Counted from the first letter of the stretch, positions 1 to 6,866 are shown. The stretch is 8,724 nt of DNA from Bacillota bacterium (GCA_023387635.1 JAEWHU010000062.1:1-8724); one strand, 5' to 3'. The notes: generated by a model not told the origin, from the letters alone. Numbers and translations: made by a program.

Positions 1-123
1 AGTGGATTTTCAGATTACTCTAATTTCCTAAAATCATTTAAAAGTGAGTTTGGTGTATCACCTAAGAATATTTCTGCGAATATAAATGTGGAGACTGTCT
101 TAAATCCACAGGAAGATGTATGA
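1..123 (+). CDS. AraC-family transcriptional regulator, C-terminal fragment
   Basis: The frame is open from the left edge and ends at TGA (121-123), giving the last 40 residues of a protein whose start lies outside the window. The sequence GFSDYSNFLKSFKSEFGVSP matches the final helix-turn-helix of AraC/XylS regulators: the GF-x-D-x-S-x-F recognition-helix region, then F-K-x-x-x-G-x-S-P. About 17 residues follow the motif, a normal length for the tail. The ligand domain is not visible, so the target and inducer cannot be named. It is convergent with the lipoprotein operon and shares the hairpin at 193-236 as a boundary. It is the only + strand gene in the window, and nothing here ties it to the other genes. 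Confidence 0.85.
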   Translation, partial: SGFSDYSNFLKSFKSEFGVSPKNISANINVETVLNPQEDV

Positions 124-192
124 TATACATTTGTTTTATGCCCATTCATAGGGAAACTTTATTAATTCATTGACATAATATCTAATAAATAG

Positions 193-236
193 ATATAAGG
201 ATTACAGAGTATATTCAAACTCTGTAATCCTTATAT
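193..236. terminator. Perfect 18-bp hairpin between convergent genes
   Basis: Positions 193-210 are the exact reverse complement of 219-236, with an 8-nt loop. The stem lies between the stop of the AraC gene (123) and the stop of the lipoprotein gene (279), so it can act on both transcripts. Tails are only moderately T-rich (TTATATTTAA on the + side, ATCTATTTATTAG on the - side). It is therefore terminator-like in shape and position but without a classic long U tract. Confidence 0.7.
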
Positions 237-278
237 TTAACAACTTTTTAAAGCACCATGTAATGTCTATTCTGAATT

Positions 279-2132
279 CTATACTGTAGATTCCTCATCA
301 TCTGTGGTAATATTGTTTTCTTGTTGCCCTATATCATCCTGATTTGTGGCTCCATCCTGTTTTGTGGTTCCATCTTGATTTGGCATTCCTTCTTGATTTG
401 GCATTCCATCAGGTCTTTTCATTCCTTCAGGTCTTTCCATTCCAAGACCTTCGTTTCCAGGTCTGCCCATTCCTTGCTGTCCATTGCTAGTAACAATTGA
501 GGAAAGTGTAATATCTGCAGTTTGATCTCCTGAAGTTAATGTATAGGTTGCATCTTTTTTAAGATCTGGTGTACTAATTACTATAGATTGGTATTGTTTA
601 TTTGGTGTGAAAGTTACCACTATATTACCAGCGCTATCCGTTAGTTTTACCTCTGTCCCCCCTTCACTAGCTGTTGTTAAGTTATATAAAAGTGAATATT
701 GAGTAGATGTATCGCTAAATCCCTGGGCCATTCCAGAACTTCCTGCTACCATAACAGTTCCTCCTGTAATTTCGGCTGATCCATTATAATCTAGACTTCC
801 GTCCCCTCCACTTGTAGGACCATTCACATAAAGTTTGCCACCTGATACATAAAGGGAACCATTCGAGTCAATACCATCACCAGAAGCATCTATTGTTATA
901 TTACCACCTTCAATTGATATATAACAATTGGTATCTACTTCAAATGTGTTATTACCACCTCCAAATCCTCCTTGTCCTCTATTCCCACCAAATCCATTCA
1001 TTTGTGGATTTGAAGTATCTGTAGTTGTATTATCTGCAGTCAAGTTATTTGGAGTTGCATTATCTGCAATTGCATCATCCGAAGTTGAATTCTTTGCAGT
1101 TGTACCTTCTTTCATAGTAGCATCACTACTTTTTGGTTCTTTCGTACTAGCTGTTGTATCAGTTGTATCAGTAGTACTTGTTGTTGTATCAGTAGTATCT
1201 GCAGTTCCACTAGCTGCATTAAATCCATCATCATCTGCAGTTATATTAATGGTACCATCTTCAATAATAATGACAGTTCCTTCAATACCTTCGTTACATT
1301 TTATAACATTAATATCACCTCCAGCTATATACACATATCCTTTTGTGGTATCATCACCATTCTTAGACTGTATTCCACTGCCTGTAGTAGCGCTTAGTGT
1401 AAATACTCCGTCATTGATTTTCACACAATCTTTACCATTTAACGCATCCTTTACTGCAGTTATATGATAGGTTCCCCCTGTAATAACTAGATCGTCTTTT
1501 GATAAAATTCCATGTTTATAATTTCCTGTAATATTAAGAGTTCCACTACCATTGATAGTTAAATCTGCCCTACTAAAAATAACACCGTCAACTGTTTTTT
1601 CATCGGTTTGGATATACTCTGCTCCATCTATTAATGTATTTACCGTATTCTCTGCTAGGGTAATAAATACTTTATCTGCATTTTTGATGTATATAGGAGC
1701 ATAATCTGTACAGGTAATGGATACTCCATTTAATACAATTTGTAGCTTATCCGTATCTTCTGCATCTACAACAATCTGTCCATCTGTAATTGTACCAGTA
1801 ATTACATAAGTACCCTCATCACTAATTGTTAATACGCCATCCTTAGATGTAGCTCCATTCCCAGACACTTCTATATCTGTATCACTAAGTGTAATATGGG
1901 TTGCTGTACTATCTTCATATCCCACATCTAAGTCACTTGCTGTAAACTCTTTATCGATAACCACAGTAGATGTGGTCATGGTGTTAGTATCTGAAGTTGT
2001 CACTGAATTATCTGTATTATTTGTATTCGGTGTATCTGATTCAAAGTTACTATTCTGACTAGAGCTGCATCCCACTAGTAAAGTTGCTGCTATCGTCATT
2101 ATGGATACATAATATTTCCAACTTTTTCTCAT
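279..2132 (-). CDS. Cthe_2159-type carbohydrate-binding domain lipoprotein
   Basis: A 617-residue surface lipoprotein. Residues 1-22 form a lipoprotein signal with lipobox LVGC (C22 would be lipidated), followed by a Ser/Thr/Asn/Asp-rich spacer to about residue 55. From about 58 to 305 and 396 to 550 there are short repeating beta turns of the G-G-x-x-x-I/V-x-A type (GGTYHITA, GGDINVI, GGNITIDASGDGIDSNGS, GGTVMVAG). These are typical of the DUF4353/Cthe_2159 family, whose founding C. thermocellum member binds plant polysaccharide through a beta-solenoid. Residues ~308-395 are an inserted low-complexity T/D/S/N segment ending in a Gly-rich patch. Residues 554-603 form a Met/Gly/Pro/Gln-rich tail. 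The start has a good ribosome site (GTGGAGG, 8 nt before ATG). It is the last gene of an operon, 22 nt after the DUF4956 stop. Ligand and role here are unproven; it could be a structural surface protein or a substrate of the neighbouring CotH kinase. Confidence 0.88.
   Translation of the reverse strand: MRKSWKYYVSIMTIAATLLVGCSSSQNSNFESDTPNTNNTDNSVTTSDTNTMTTSTVVIDKEFTASDLDVGYEDSTATHITLSDTDIEVSGNGATSKDGVLTISDEGTYVITGTITDGQIVVDAEDTDKLQIVLNGVSITCTDYAPIYIKNADKVFITLAENTVNTLIDGAEYIQTDEKTVDGVIFSRADLTINGSGTLNITGNYKHGILSKDDLVITGGTYHITAVKDALNGKDCVKINDGVFTLSATTGSGIQSKNGDDTTKGYVYIAGGDINVIKCNEGIEGTVIIIEDGTINITADDDGFNAASGTADTTDTTTSTTDTTDTTASTKEPKSSDATMKEGTTAKNSTSDDAIADNATPNNLTADNTTTDTSNPQMNGFGGNRGQGGFGGGNNTFEVDTNCYISIEGGNITIDASGDGIDSNGSLYVSGGKLYVNGPTSGGDGSLDYNGSAEITGGTVMVAGSSGMAQGFSDTSTQYSLLYNLTTASEGGTEVKLTDSAGNIVVTFTPNKQYQSIVISTPDLKKDATYTLTSGDQTADITLSSIVTSNGQQGMGRPGNEGLGMERPEGMKRPDGMPNQEGMPNQDGTTKQDGATNQDDIGQQENNITTDDEESTV
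324..431 (-). repeat. 18-bp tandem repeat coding a six-residue unit
   Basis: Near the lipoprotein C-terminus, residues ~568-603 read as successive six-residue units: PEGMKR, PDGMPN, QEGMPN, QDGTTK, QDGATN, QDDIGQ. On the DNA, TTGATTTGGCATTCC occurs twice at an 18-bp step. The units decay toward the C-terminus. Such repeats expand and contract by slippage and suggest a flexible, hydrophilic tail. Confidence 0.75.
948..1205 (-). repeat. Low-complexity Thr/Asp/Asn/Ser and Gly-rich insert in the lipoprotein
   Basis: The DNA is built from imperfect short repeats (GTTGTATCAGT-like units around 1150-1200, TATCTGCA-containing units around 1030-1100). It encodes runs such as TADTTDTTTSTTDTTDTT and then a Gly-rich patch (GFGGNRGQGGFGGG). 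It interrupts the beta-solenoid repeats between about residues 308 and 396, so it is probably an exposed loop or linker. Confidence 0.7.
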
Positions 2133-2154
2133 CGTCTTTCCTCCACTTCATTCG

Positions 2155-2820
2155 TTATAGTTCTTCACTTCCAGATGAAACTTTACCACAAGTAATTTCT
2201 AGATTACCATTTCTACAACGTAGTTCATCAATGAATAACTTCTCCTGAGCTTGATCTTTTAATTTGATTCGATAATCTAATTTGTATAGGCTTCCCATAT
2301 TAGCAGTTTTTACTCTAACTAATTCATTTTTTGATGTATATTTTTCAAATAAATCATCAAATATTCCTGTATAATCAAGACCTTCTGGTATTGTAATCTT
2401 TAATTCTTTTTCTCTATGTTTTGGTTCACCAAAGCTAGTAGCATTATATAAGACACTTACACCACCTACGATGACAACAAATAGTGCAGCAACTGCCAAG
2501 TACCCTATTCCAGTGGCCAAACCTATTGCCATTGCTATAAAAATACTGTTGATCTCTTTTGCATTACCTGGCACAGAGCGAAAACGTACTAAACTAAATG
2601 CGCCCATAACTGCAACACCGGTGCCTAAATTACCATTCACTAACATTATAACCATCTGAACGATGGCTGGTAACAAGGCTATCGTTATCACAAAACCTTT
2701 ACTACTACTATTATATAAACTGTGCACCCATGCCAGTGCTGCACCTAATACTAGCGAGGTTAACATACATATTAAAAATGTATTAAACGTAAACGTTCCT
2801 GTTAAAATTGAATTAAGCAT
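2155..2820 (-). CDS. DUF4956 family membrane protein
   Basis: A 221-residue protein of unknown function. Hydrophobic segments lie at about residues 11-33, 42-62, 66-78 and 92-127 (the last long enough for two passes). The conserved loop GAFSLVRFRSVPGNAKEI (73-90) carries charged Arg, Lys and Glu next to the membrane segments and is characteristic of DUF4956. Residues ~138-221 form a soluble domain of alternating strands and helices, predicted cytosolic. The overall plan, a small polytopic N-part then an alpha/beta C-domain, recalls MgtC-type proteins; that resemblance is my inference. The gene starts inside the end of the VTC gene (8-bp overlap) and uses AAAGGAG within that gene as ribosome site, so translation is probably coupled. 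DUF4956 genes are commonly found beside VTC-domain genes. It is a likely membrane partner of that enzyme, but no biochemical role is visible. Confidence 0.9.
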   Translation of the reverse strand: MLNSILTGTFTFNTFLICMLTSLVLGAALAWVHSLYNSSSKGFVITIALLPAIVQMVIMLVNGNLGTGVAVMGAFSLVRFRSVPGNAKEINSIFIAMAIGLATGIGYLAVAALFVVIVGGVSVLYNATSFGEPKHREKELKITIPEGLDYTGIFDDLFEKYTSKNELVRVKTANMGSLYKLDYRIKLKDQAQEKLFIDELRCRNGNLEITCGKVSSGSEEL

Positions 2821-3544
2821 ATTTTATTACTCCTTTAAATCTTTCATTTTTTCTTAATAGTTCAGATTGTACATATCCTTTCCCATATTTAGAAAGGGAT
2901 ACTGGATATATTTCTAATTCGTCTAATATGTGAGATAACCAAAGAGGCATTGCCCCTGGAATCTTTATTTCCATAAGCCTACATCCTTCATCAAGCAACC
3001 TATTTCCCCATACTCCACATTCAAGCCAAAGCTCTTCTTCTCTCCAAAGAATGTCACTATCAAAAGTTACGCGAAGGTCGTTATCTATACCATACATAGC
3101 TATTCGGTTATAGGAAATGTACATTGATGGTGCGATACCTTTATAGAACTGCAGAACCCAATCAATTTCCCTTGTAATCTGTGATTGCTTTTCTACTGGT
3201 TTTAAATCATACAAATAACTTTCTGCTATGGAAAGTTCCATTTTTTCACGCCTTTTATATACGATTCCATTATATTTCTTTTTTAATTCAACAAAAACCA
3301 TATCTCCTTCCTTTGGTGTTCCGTAACTTCTTAATCTTAACTTTTCCTTGTAAATGGGTTTCTCCAATGAATTACGAATCAACCGTTTGTCCGGTGTATC
3401 AAAATAAATATTACAAATGGTTGACTTTCCAAAGTTATCTATTGCTAATTTGTCTTGTATTCGGGACTTTAATAATTTATATTTCGTTTCAGTTAATAAA
3501 TACTTCTTTTCATATCGTTTAAAAGTTCCTTGATATTGGATCAT
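2813..3544 (-). CDS. VTC-domain (polyphosphate polymerase-like, TTM fold) protein
   Basis: A 243-residue cytosolic protein matching the catalytic VTC domain of yeast Vtc4, which makes polyphosphate from ATP inside a beta-barrel tunnel. Basic and acidic tunnel residues are in the expected order: RYEKKY (10-15), YFDT (47-50), KEKLRLR (66-72), ELKKK (86-90), KRR (97-99), SYNR (144-147), RVTFD (158-162), MEIKIPG (191-197, E192 and K194) and SKYGKG (218-223). No SPX or membrane domain is attached; the DUF4956 product encoded next may supply the membrane part. I place the start at the ATG at 3544, five codons inside the longest frame, because GGGAGGT lies 6 nt before it and the protein then begins MIQYQGTFKRYEKKY as in the family. 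The upstream ATG has no ribosome site and itself overlaps this GGGAGGT. It is the first gene of the operon, with TTTAAG repeats upstream. Whether it makes polyphosphate or handles another triphosphate substrate cannot be told from sequence. Confidence 0.88.
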   Translation of the reverse strand: MIQYQGTFKRYEKKYLLTETKYKLLKSRIQDKLAIDNFGKSTICNIYFDTPDKRLIRNSLEKPIYKEKLRLRSYGTPKEGDMVFVELKKKYNGIVYKRREKMELSIAESYLYDLKPVEKQSQITREIDWVLQFYKGIAPSMYISYNRIAMYGIDNDLRVTFDSDILWREEELWLECGVWGNRLLDEGCRLMEIKIPGAMPLWLSHILDELEIYPVSLSKYGKGYVQSELLRKNERFKGVIKYA

Positions 3545-3586
3545 CTTATTACCTCCCATCTTAACTTATTGCCATTTAATATATTC

Positions 3587-3642
3587 ATTGTACATCTCCT
3601 ACTTAAAATGAACTTAAAATTGAACTTTAAATATGCTTTAAA
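3587..3642 (-). promoter_or_regulatory. Predicted activated promoter of the VTC operon with four TTTWAAG direct repeats
   Basis: Read on the minus strand, TTTAAAG, TTTAAAG, TTTTAAG and TTTTAAG occur at 3636-3642, 3625-3631, 3613-3619 and 3602-3608. Their final G residues are 11, 12 and 11 nt apart, about one helical turn. A -10-like TACAAT follows at 3587-3592, nine nt after the last repeat, with no good -35 hexamer. Repeats standing in for the -35 are the known layout for PhoB/OmpR-type activators. Transcription would begin near 3580, leaving a short leader with GGGAGGT before the ATG at 3544. The promoter call is a prediction; the repeats are directly seen. Confidence 0.6.
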
Positions 3643-3700
3643 TAAATAATAGCCTTAGACTATCGTAACAACATTAAATAAATAGGCACATCTAGCTTTT

Positions 3701-3749
3701 TAAAAATAAAAAAAGCAAGATAATTGATTACTTCATCAACTAACTTGCT
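3701..3749 (-). terminator. Rho-independent terminator of the two-component operon
   Basis: On the minus strand, AGCAAG (from 3749) pairs with CTTGCT (to 3714). The stem continues for about nine more positions with one mismatch and one G-U pair, around a GAAGTA loop. It is followed by seven T and then ATTTTT. It lies about 30 nt after the kinase stop and isolates the kinase transcript from the VTC operon. Confidence 0.88.
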
Positions 3750-3777
3750 AATCTTAAGATGCCAATTATTAATAAGG

Positions 3778-5013
3778 TTAAATTCGTACAGTAAAACAAA
3801 TAGAATAACCATCCTCACTTTTGACTGTAATTTTTCCCCCATGTGCCTCTACAATAGACTTTGCAATGGAAAGTCCAATACCATATCCACCTGTATCTCT
3901 TGACCTTGAATTATCCGCTCTGTAGAATCTATTAAATAACTTATTTAAATTCTCTTTGCTATAATCTTCAATATAATCAGTGGTATTAAATACTTCTAAC
4001 TTAATTCCTTTTTTTGTAGAGGATAACGAAATTTTAATAGTTCCATCCATATCCGAATACTTCAAAGCATTGTCAACAAGAGTAGAAACTAGCTGTCCAA
4101 TACTAGTCTCATCACCATATAATTTAATATTTGGAATTATGTCCATTTGAAACTTTTTATTTTTTGCTTTGGCAATGGCCTCAAATGAACCTGCTGTTTC
4201 AATAACAACTTCACTTAATTCAAACTCTGTAAACACCATTTTTATATTACCATCGTCCATTTTAGATAAAGTTAACATGTTTTTTACTAATTTATCCAAG
4301 CGAATTGTCTGGTTTCGTATACTGGTTATCCATTCATTTTTACCATTCATCAACTCTAATACATCTGCATTGGCAGAAATAATGGCAAGAGGTGTTTTTA
4401 TTTCATGCCCAGCATCTGTAATAAATAGTTTTTGTTTATCTATACTATCAACAATTGGTTTAATGGCTTTTTTAGAGAGTATTGATACGGGAATGAATAA
4501 AACTAGTAGAGTCACTAGCGCAACACCAAACGAAGTCAGTAAAAATATTGTTGACATCTGAATCTGGTTTCTGCAATCCAAAAACACTAGCATTTTTCCA
4601 TAAGGCTCATCTACTACGGCATATTTATAATAATCCTCATATCCACTTGATTTACCTTCATCCATTATTTCATGGGCATAATTCCTGGCATCTTCAGAAT
4701 CAACCGCAGAATGGCTTGTGTCAATTTCTCTAATACTATTATCTTTATTAATTTTAACTATAAAATACCTTGTTTCAAATTGGGTTTCCTCATTCATTTG
4801 AAATCCAAATGGGGGTACTTTCATTGGTGGACTATTCTTTTCAAACTTTGGAAACTTTCCTTGATTCTCAGAAAGAATCTTTATGGCACCATTTACTCTA
4901 TGTTCCATCTGATATATATTAATTATATTAATAGTAAATACGAATACAAACATAATTAATATTAAAGTTCCCATGGTTATCATAATGAATTTTCTCTGCA
5001 ATTTTTTAATCAT
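3778..5013 (-). CDS. Membrane sensor histidine kinase
   Basis: A 411-residue kinase that autophosphorylates and passes phosphate to the regulator encoded just upstream. Membrane segments are at about 9-33 and 154-179, enclosing a ~120-residue extracytoplasmic sensor region. The H-box is DAGHEIKTPLAIISANADVLE with phospho-acceptor H203. The N-box is LVDNALKYS (N315), the F-box NRFYRAD (361-367) and the G2 box GGYGIGLSIAKSIVEAHGG (375-393). Only about 24 residues separate the second membrane segment from the H-box, so a full HAMP domain is absent. The G1 position reads VFNTTDYI instead of DxGxG. The ATG overlaps the regulator stop as ATGA, with GGAGG 7 nt upstream inside the regulator gene. The extracytoplasmic region is in the style seen in many Clostridia kinases and its signal is unknown. 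The shared repeat sites suggest that it controls the VTC operon. Confidence 0.93.
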   Translation of the reverse strand: MIKKLQRKFIMITMGTLILIMFVFVFTINIINIYQMEHRVNGAIKILSENQGKFPKFEKNSPPMKVPPFGFQMNEETQFETRYFIVKINKDNSIREIDTSHSAVDSEDARNYAHEIMDEGKSSGYEDYYKYAVVDEPYGKMLVFLDCRNQIQMSTIFLLTSFGVALVTLLVLFIPVSILSKKAIKPIVDSIDKQKLFITDAGHEIKTPLAIISANADVLELMNGKNEWITSIRNQTIRLDKLVKNMLTLSKMDDGNIKMVFTEFELSEVVIETAGSFEAIAKAKNKKFQMDIIPNIKLYGDETSIGQLVSTLVDNALKYSDMDGTIKISLSSTKKGIKLEVFNTTDYIEDYSKENLNKLFNRFYRADNSRSRDTGGYGIGLSIAKSIVEAHGGKITVKSEDGYSICFTVRI

Positions 5014-5684
5014 TCCAGTTCCTCCAAAGTGTAACCAACGCCTCTTACCGCCTTAATTCTTATATTAGCGTCTAAAGATGCCAATTTTTTACGTAAATAT
5101 GAAATATATACCCATACCACATTAATTTCTGCTTCTGCATCATATCCCCAGATTTTCTCCATAAATTGTTCTGTAGAAATTAACCGTTTGGGATTATTCA
5201 TTAGCATCTCAAGCATCTGAAATTCTTTATTACCAAGTCTAAAAGATGACTTATCACTGGATAATTCATAATTTTCTTTGTTAAGGTTAATATTTCCTAC
5301 AGTAATTAAATTAGGTGTAAACTCTGCCTTTCGTCTACCCATTGCACGAACTCTAGCTAGCAATTCCCCCATTGCAAAGGGCTTACTAAGATAATCATCA
5401 GCTCCAAGGTCAAGTCCATATATACGGTCTTCTATCTCCGCTTTTGCTGTAAGCATGAGTATTGGTGTATGAATTCCTTTTTCCCTTAATTCTTCTAGTA
5501 CTTTTAAGCCACTCATCTTTGGCATCATAATATCTAAAATAATTACATCATAATTCTCTGATAAACCATAATCTAGTGCATCCGCTCCATCATAAACAGC
5601 ATCCACAGAATAGTTGTTATGTTTTAAAATTACTACCAATGCATTGGATAGTTCTTTTTCGTCTTCTGCAAGTAAAATTCTCAT
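5010..5684 (-). CDS. OmpR/PhoB-family response regulator
   Basis: A 224-residue DNA-binding regulator. The receiver domain (~1-115) has acidic pocket E7/D8, phospho-acceptor D51 in LDIMMP, T79 in MLTAK and K101 in SKPF. The winged-helix domain (~130-221) contains the typical LGNKEFQMLEMLMNNP, the DNA-recognition helix VWVYISYLRKKL and the wing VRGVGYTL. I chose the ATG at 5684 because GGGAGGT stands 4-5 nt before it and the protein then starts MRILLAEDE as in the family; the longest frame would add 13 unsupported residues. The first gene of a two-gene operon with the kinase. TTTAAG repeats in its promoter resemble those before the VTC operon, suggesting autoregulation. No close named orthologue is recognised, so no symbol is given. 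Confidence 0.95.
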   Translation of the reverse strand: MRILLAEDEKELSNALVVILKHNNYSVDAVYDGADALDYGLSENYDVIILDIMMPKMSGLKVLEELREKGIHTPILMLTAKAEIEDRIYGLDLGADDYLSKPFAMGELLARVRAMGRRKAEFTPNLITVGNINLNKENYELSSDKSSFRLGNKEFQMLEMLMNNPKRLISTEQFMEKIWGYDAEAEINVVWVYISYLRKKLASLDANIRIKAVRGVGYTLEELE

Positions 5685-5736
5685 ATTTACCTCCCATCTG
5701 CGTACTCTGCACGTATAATTCAATTTTACTAATTTA

Positions 5737-5770
5737 AGTATACCATTACAACCTTAAATTTACTTAAATT
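5737..5770 (-). promoter_or_regulatory. Predicted promoter of the two-component operon with TTTAAG repeats
   Basis: On the minus strand, TTTAAG lies at 5763-5768 and again at 5753-5758, a 10-nt step. TGGTATACT, an extended -10 (hexamer 5737-5742), follows ten nt after the second copy, and no clear -35 is present. A third, inverted TTTAAG overlaps the -10: AATTTAAGTA (5731-5740 on +) is the exact reverse complement of 5761-5770, with 20 nt between the arms. Transcription would start near 5730, giving a leader of about 45 nt. The layout closely matches the VTC-operon promoter. Confidence 0.6.
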
Positions 5771-5828
5771 GTGATTATACTGTTATATTTTTTGTTTTTT
5801 GCTACCTTTTATTCCAAATGATTGCATC

Positions 5829-5888
5829 AAAAAGCTCCTCCTTGTAATAAACAGTTTTATTAATTTAACTGTCTACCACAAGAGGAGC
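5829..5888 (-). terminator. Long hairpin terminator after the dehydrogenase gene
   Basis: On the minus strand, GCTCCTCTTGT (from 5888) pairs with ACAAGGAGGAGC (to 5834) with a single bulged base. GGTAG/TTATT continues through A-T and G-U pairs, and ACAGTT/AACTGT closes around a 10-nt AT loop, for about 22 pairs. Five T follow (5829-5833). The hairpin begins 63 nt after the dehydrogenase stop, and the stretch between is A-rich with no gene. It also sits just upstream of the response-regulator promoter and would block read-through into it. Confidence 0.8.
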
Positions 5889-5951
5889 ATATCATTATCG
5901 TGGGGTAATCTTTTTAATTCTTTTTATTTCTTATTTTTTCCTTACTGCTTC

Positions 5952-6815
5952 TTATTTATCATAGTATTGACATAGTGCTTGTGTTCCTAAATCGCCCTTG
6001 CCTTCTTCCTCTAATGAACGAAACATTTCTAATACTTTTTCAAGCACTACTAATGTTGTTGACTCATTCTTAGCTTCTTCATCTGCGATTTGTAGATCTT
6101 TTATTATATGCTTAATATAAAATCCAGGGTTAAAATCACCTTTTAACATCCTTGGAGCCATATTAGACATCTGCCAACTTCCAGCACTACCCATACTAAT
6201 ACTATCTAACATGGTTTGTAGATCAAGTCCAACTTTTTTGCCATAAGTAAGTGCTTCACTTACACCAGCGATTGCACCTGCTATAGCAATTTGATTTGCC
6301 ATCTTAGTATGCTGACCATTACCAGGTTTCCCACCATATACAATGGTTTTACCCATAGCTTCAAATACCTTTTGACAAGCCATAAAGTCTGCTTCCTCAC
6401 CACCTACCATAATGGATAGTGTACCATTTTTTGCTCCAGTATCACCACCTGTAACAGGGGCATCTAGTGAATGAAGTTCTCTTTTCTTCGCTTCTTCATA
6501 TAGTCTTATTGATAGCTTTGGACTTGTTGTAGTCATGTCAATTAGATAAGTTCCCGCCTTAGCATTCTCTAATATCCCAGTTTCACCAAAGTATATTTCT
6601 TCCACATCCTTTGGGTAACCGACAATAGTAATAACTGCATCTTTATCTTTGGCACAATTAGCAATACTCTCGCACCAAATCGCTCCTTCTTGTAATACAT
6701 CTTCTACTTTTTCTTTTGTTCTAGCATATATACTAACTTCATATCCATGTTTCATTAAATTACGTACCATGGATTTTCCCATTACTCCAACACCTATAAA
6801 ACCAATTTTATTCAT
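5952..6815 (-). CDS. NAD(P)-dependent beta-hydroxyacid dehydrogenase (HIBADH/YkwC type)
   Basis: A 287-residue cytosolic oxidoreductase of the 3-hydroxyisobutyrate dehydrogenase family, which oxidises beta-hydroxyacids to the semialdehyde or keto form. The N-terminal Rossmann fold has GFIGVGVMG (5-13). The YARTKEK stretch after the second strand carries Arg where NADP-preferring members do, so NADP is possible. The substrate loop is DAPVTGGDTGAKNG (118-131). The catalytic lysine is K171 in GNGQHTKMANQ, with N174 nearby, and K239 lies in the helical C-domain. I set the start at the ATG at 6815, where GGAAGG lies 7 nt upstream and the protein begins MNKIGFIG; the longer frame has no ribosome site. 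Length is normal for the family. It lies 51 nt after yjdM with no terminator between, so it may be co-transcribed. The exact substrate cannot be assigned. Confidence 0.93.
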   Translation of the reverse strand: MNKIGFIGVGVMGKSMVRNLMKHGYEVSIYARTKEKVEDVLQEGAIWCESIANCAKDKDAVITIVGYPKDVEEIYFGETGILENAKAGTYLIDMTTTSPKLSIRLYEEAKKRELHSLDAPVTGGDTGAKNGTLSIMVGGEEADFMACQKVFEAMGKTIVYGGKPGNGQHTKMANQIAIAGAIAGVSEALTYGKKVGLDLQTMLDSISMGSAGSWQMSNMAPRMLKGDFNPGFYIKHIIKDLQIADEEAKNESTTLVVLEKVLEMFRSLEEEGKGDLGTQALCQYYDK

Positions 6816-6866
6816 ATTACATCCTTCCATATCACAATTCTTTGTAATATAATCAAATAGAAATAG

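Noticed and set aside
928..1467. A 179-residue open frame on the + strand antisense to the lipoprotein gene
   Set aside because: It is a hydrophobic Val/Ser/Pro-rich shadow of the low-complexity insert and Gly-rich segment, with no ribosome site or recognisable domain.
3181..3522. A 113-residue + strand frame opposite the VTC gene
   Set aside because: It has no family features, and the minus strand carries a clear conserved enzyme.
3660..3842. A 60-residue minus-strand frame between the kinase and the VTC operon
   Set aside because: It starts inside the kinase gene in another frame, lacks a ribosome site and runs through the rho-independent terminator.
4169..4959. Three + strand frames (61-130 residues) opposite the histidine kinase
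   Set aside because: They lie fully antisense to well-conserved kinase motifs, with no initiation signals or domain patterns.
5829..5888. The long hairpin considered as a miniature mobile element or riboswitch
   Set aside because: There are no target-site duplications, no second copy in the window and no gene-proximal leader position. The T tract and location after a stop fit a terminator.
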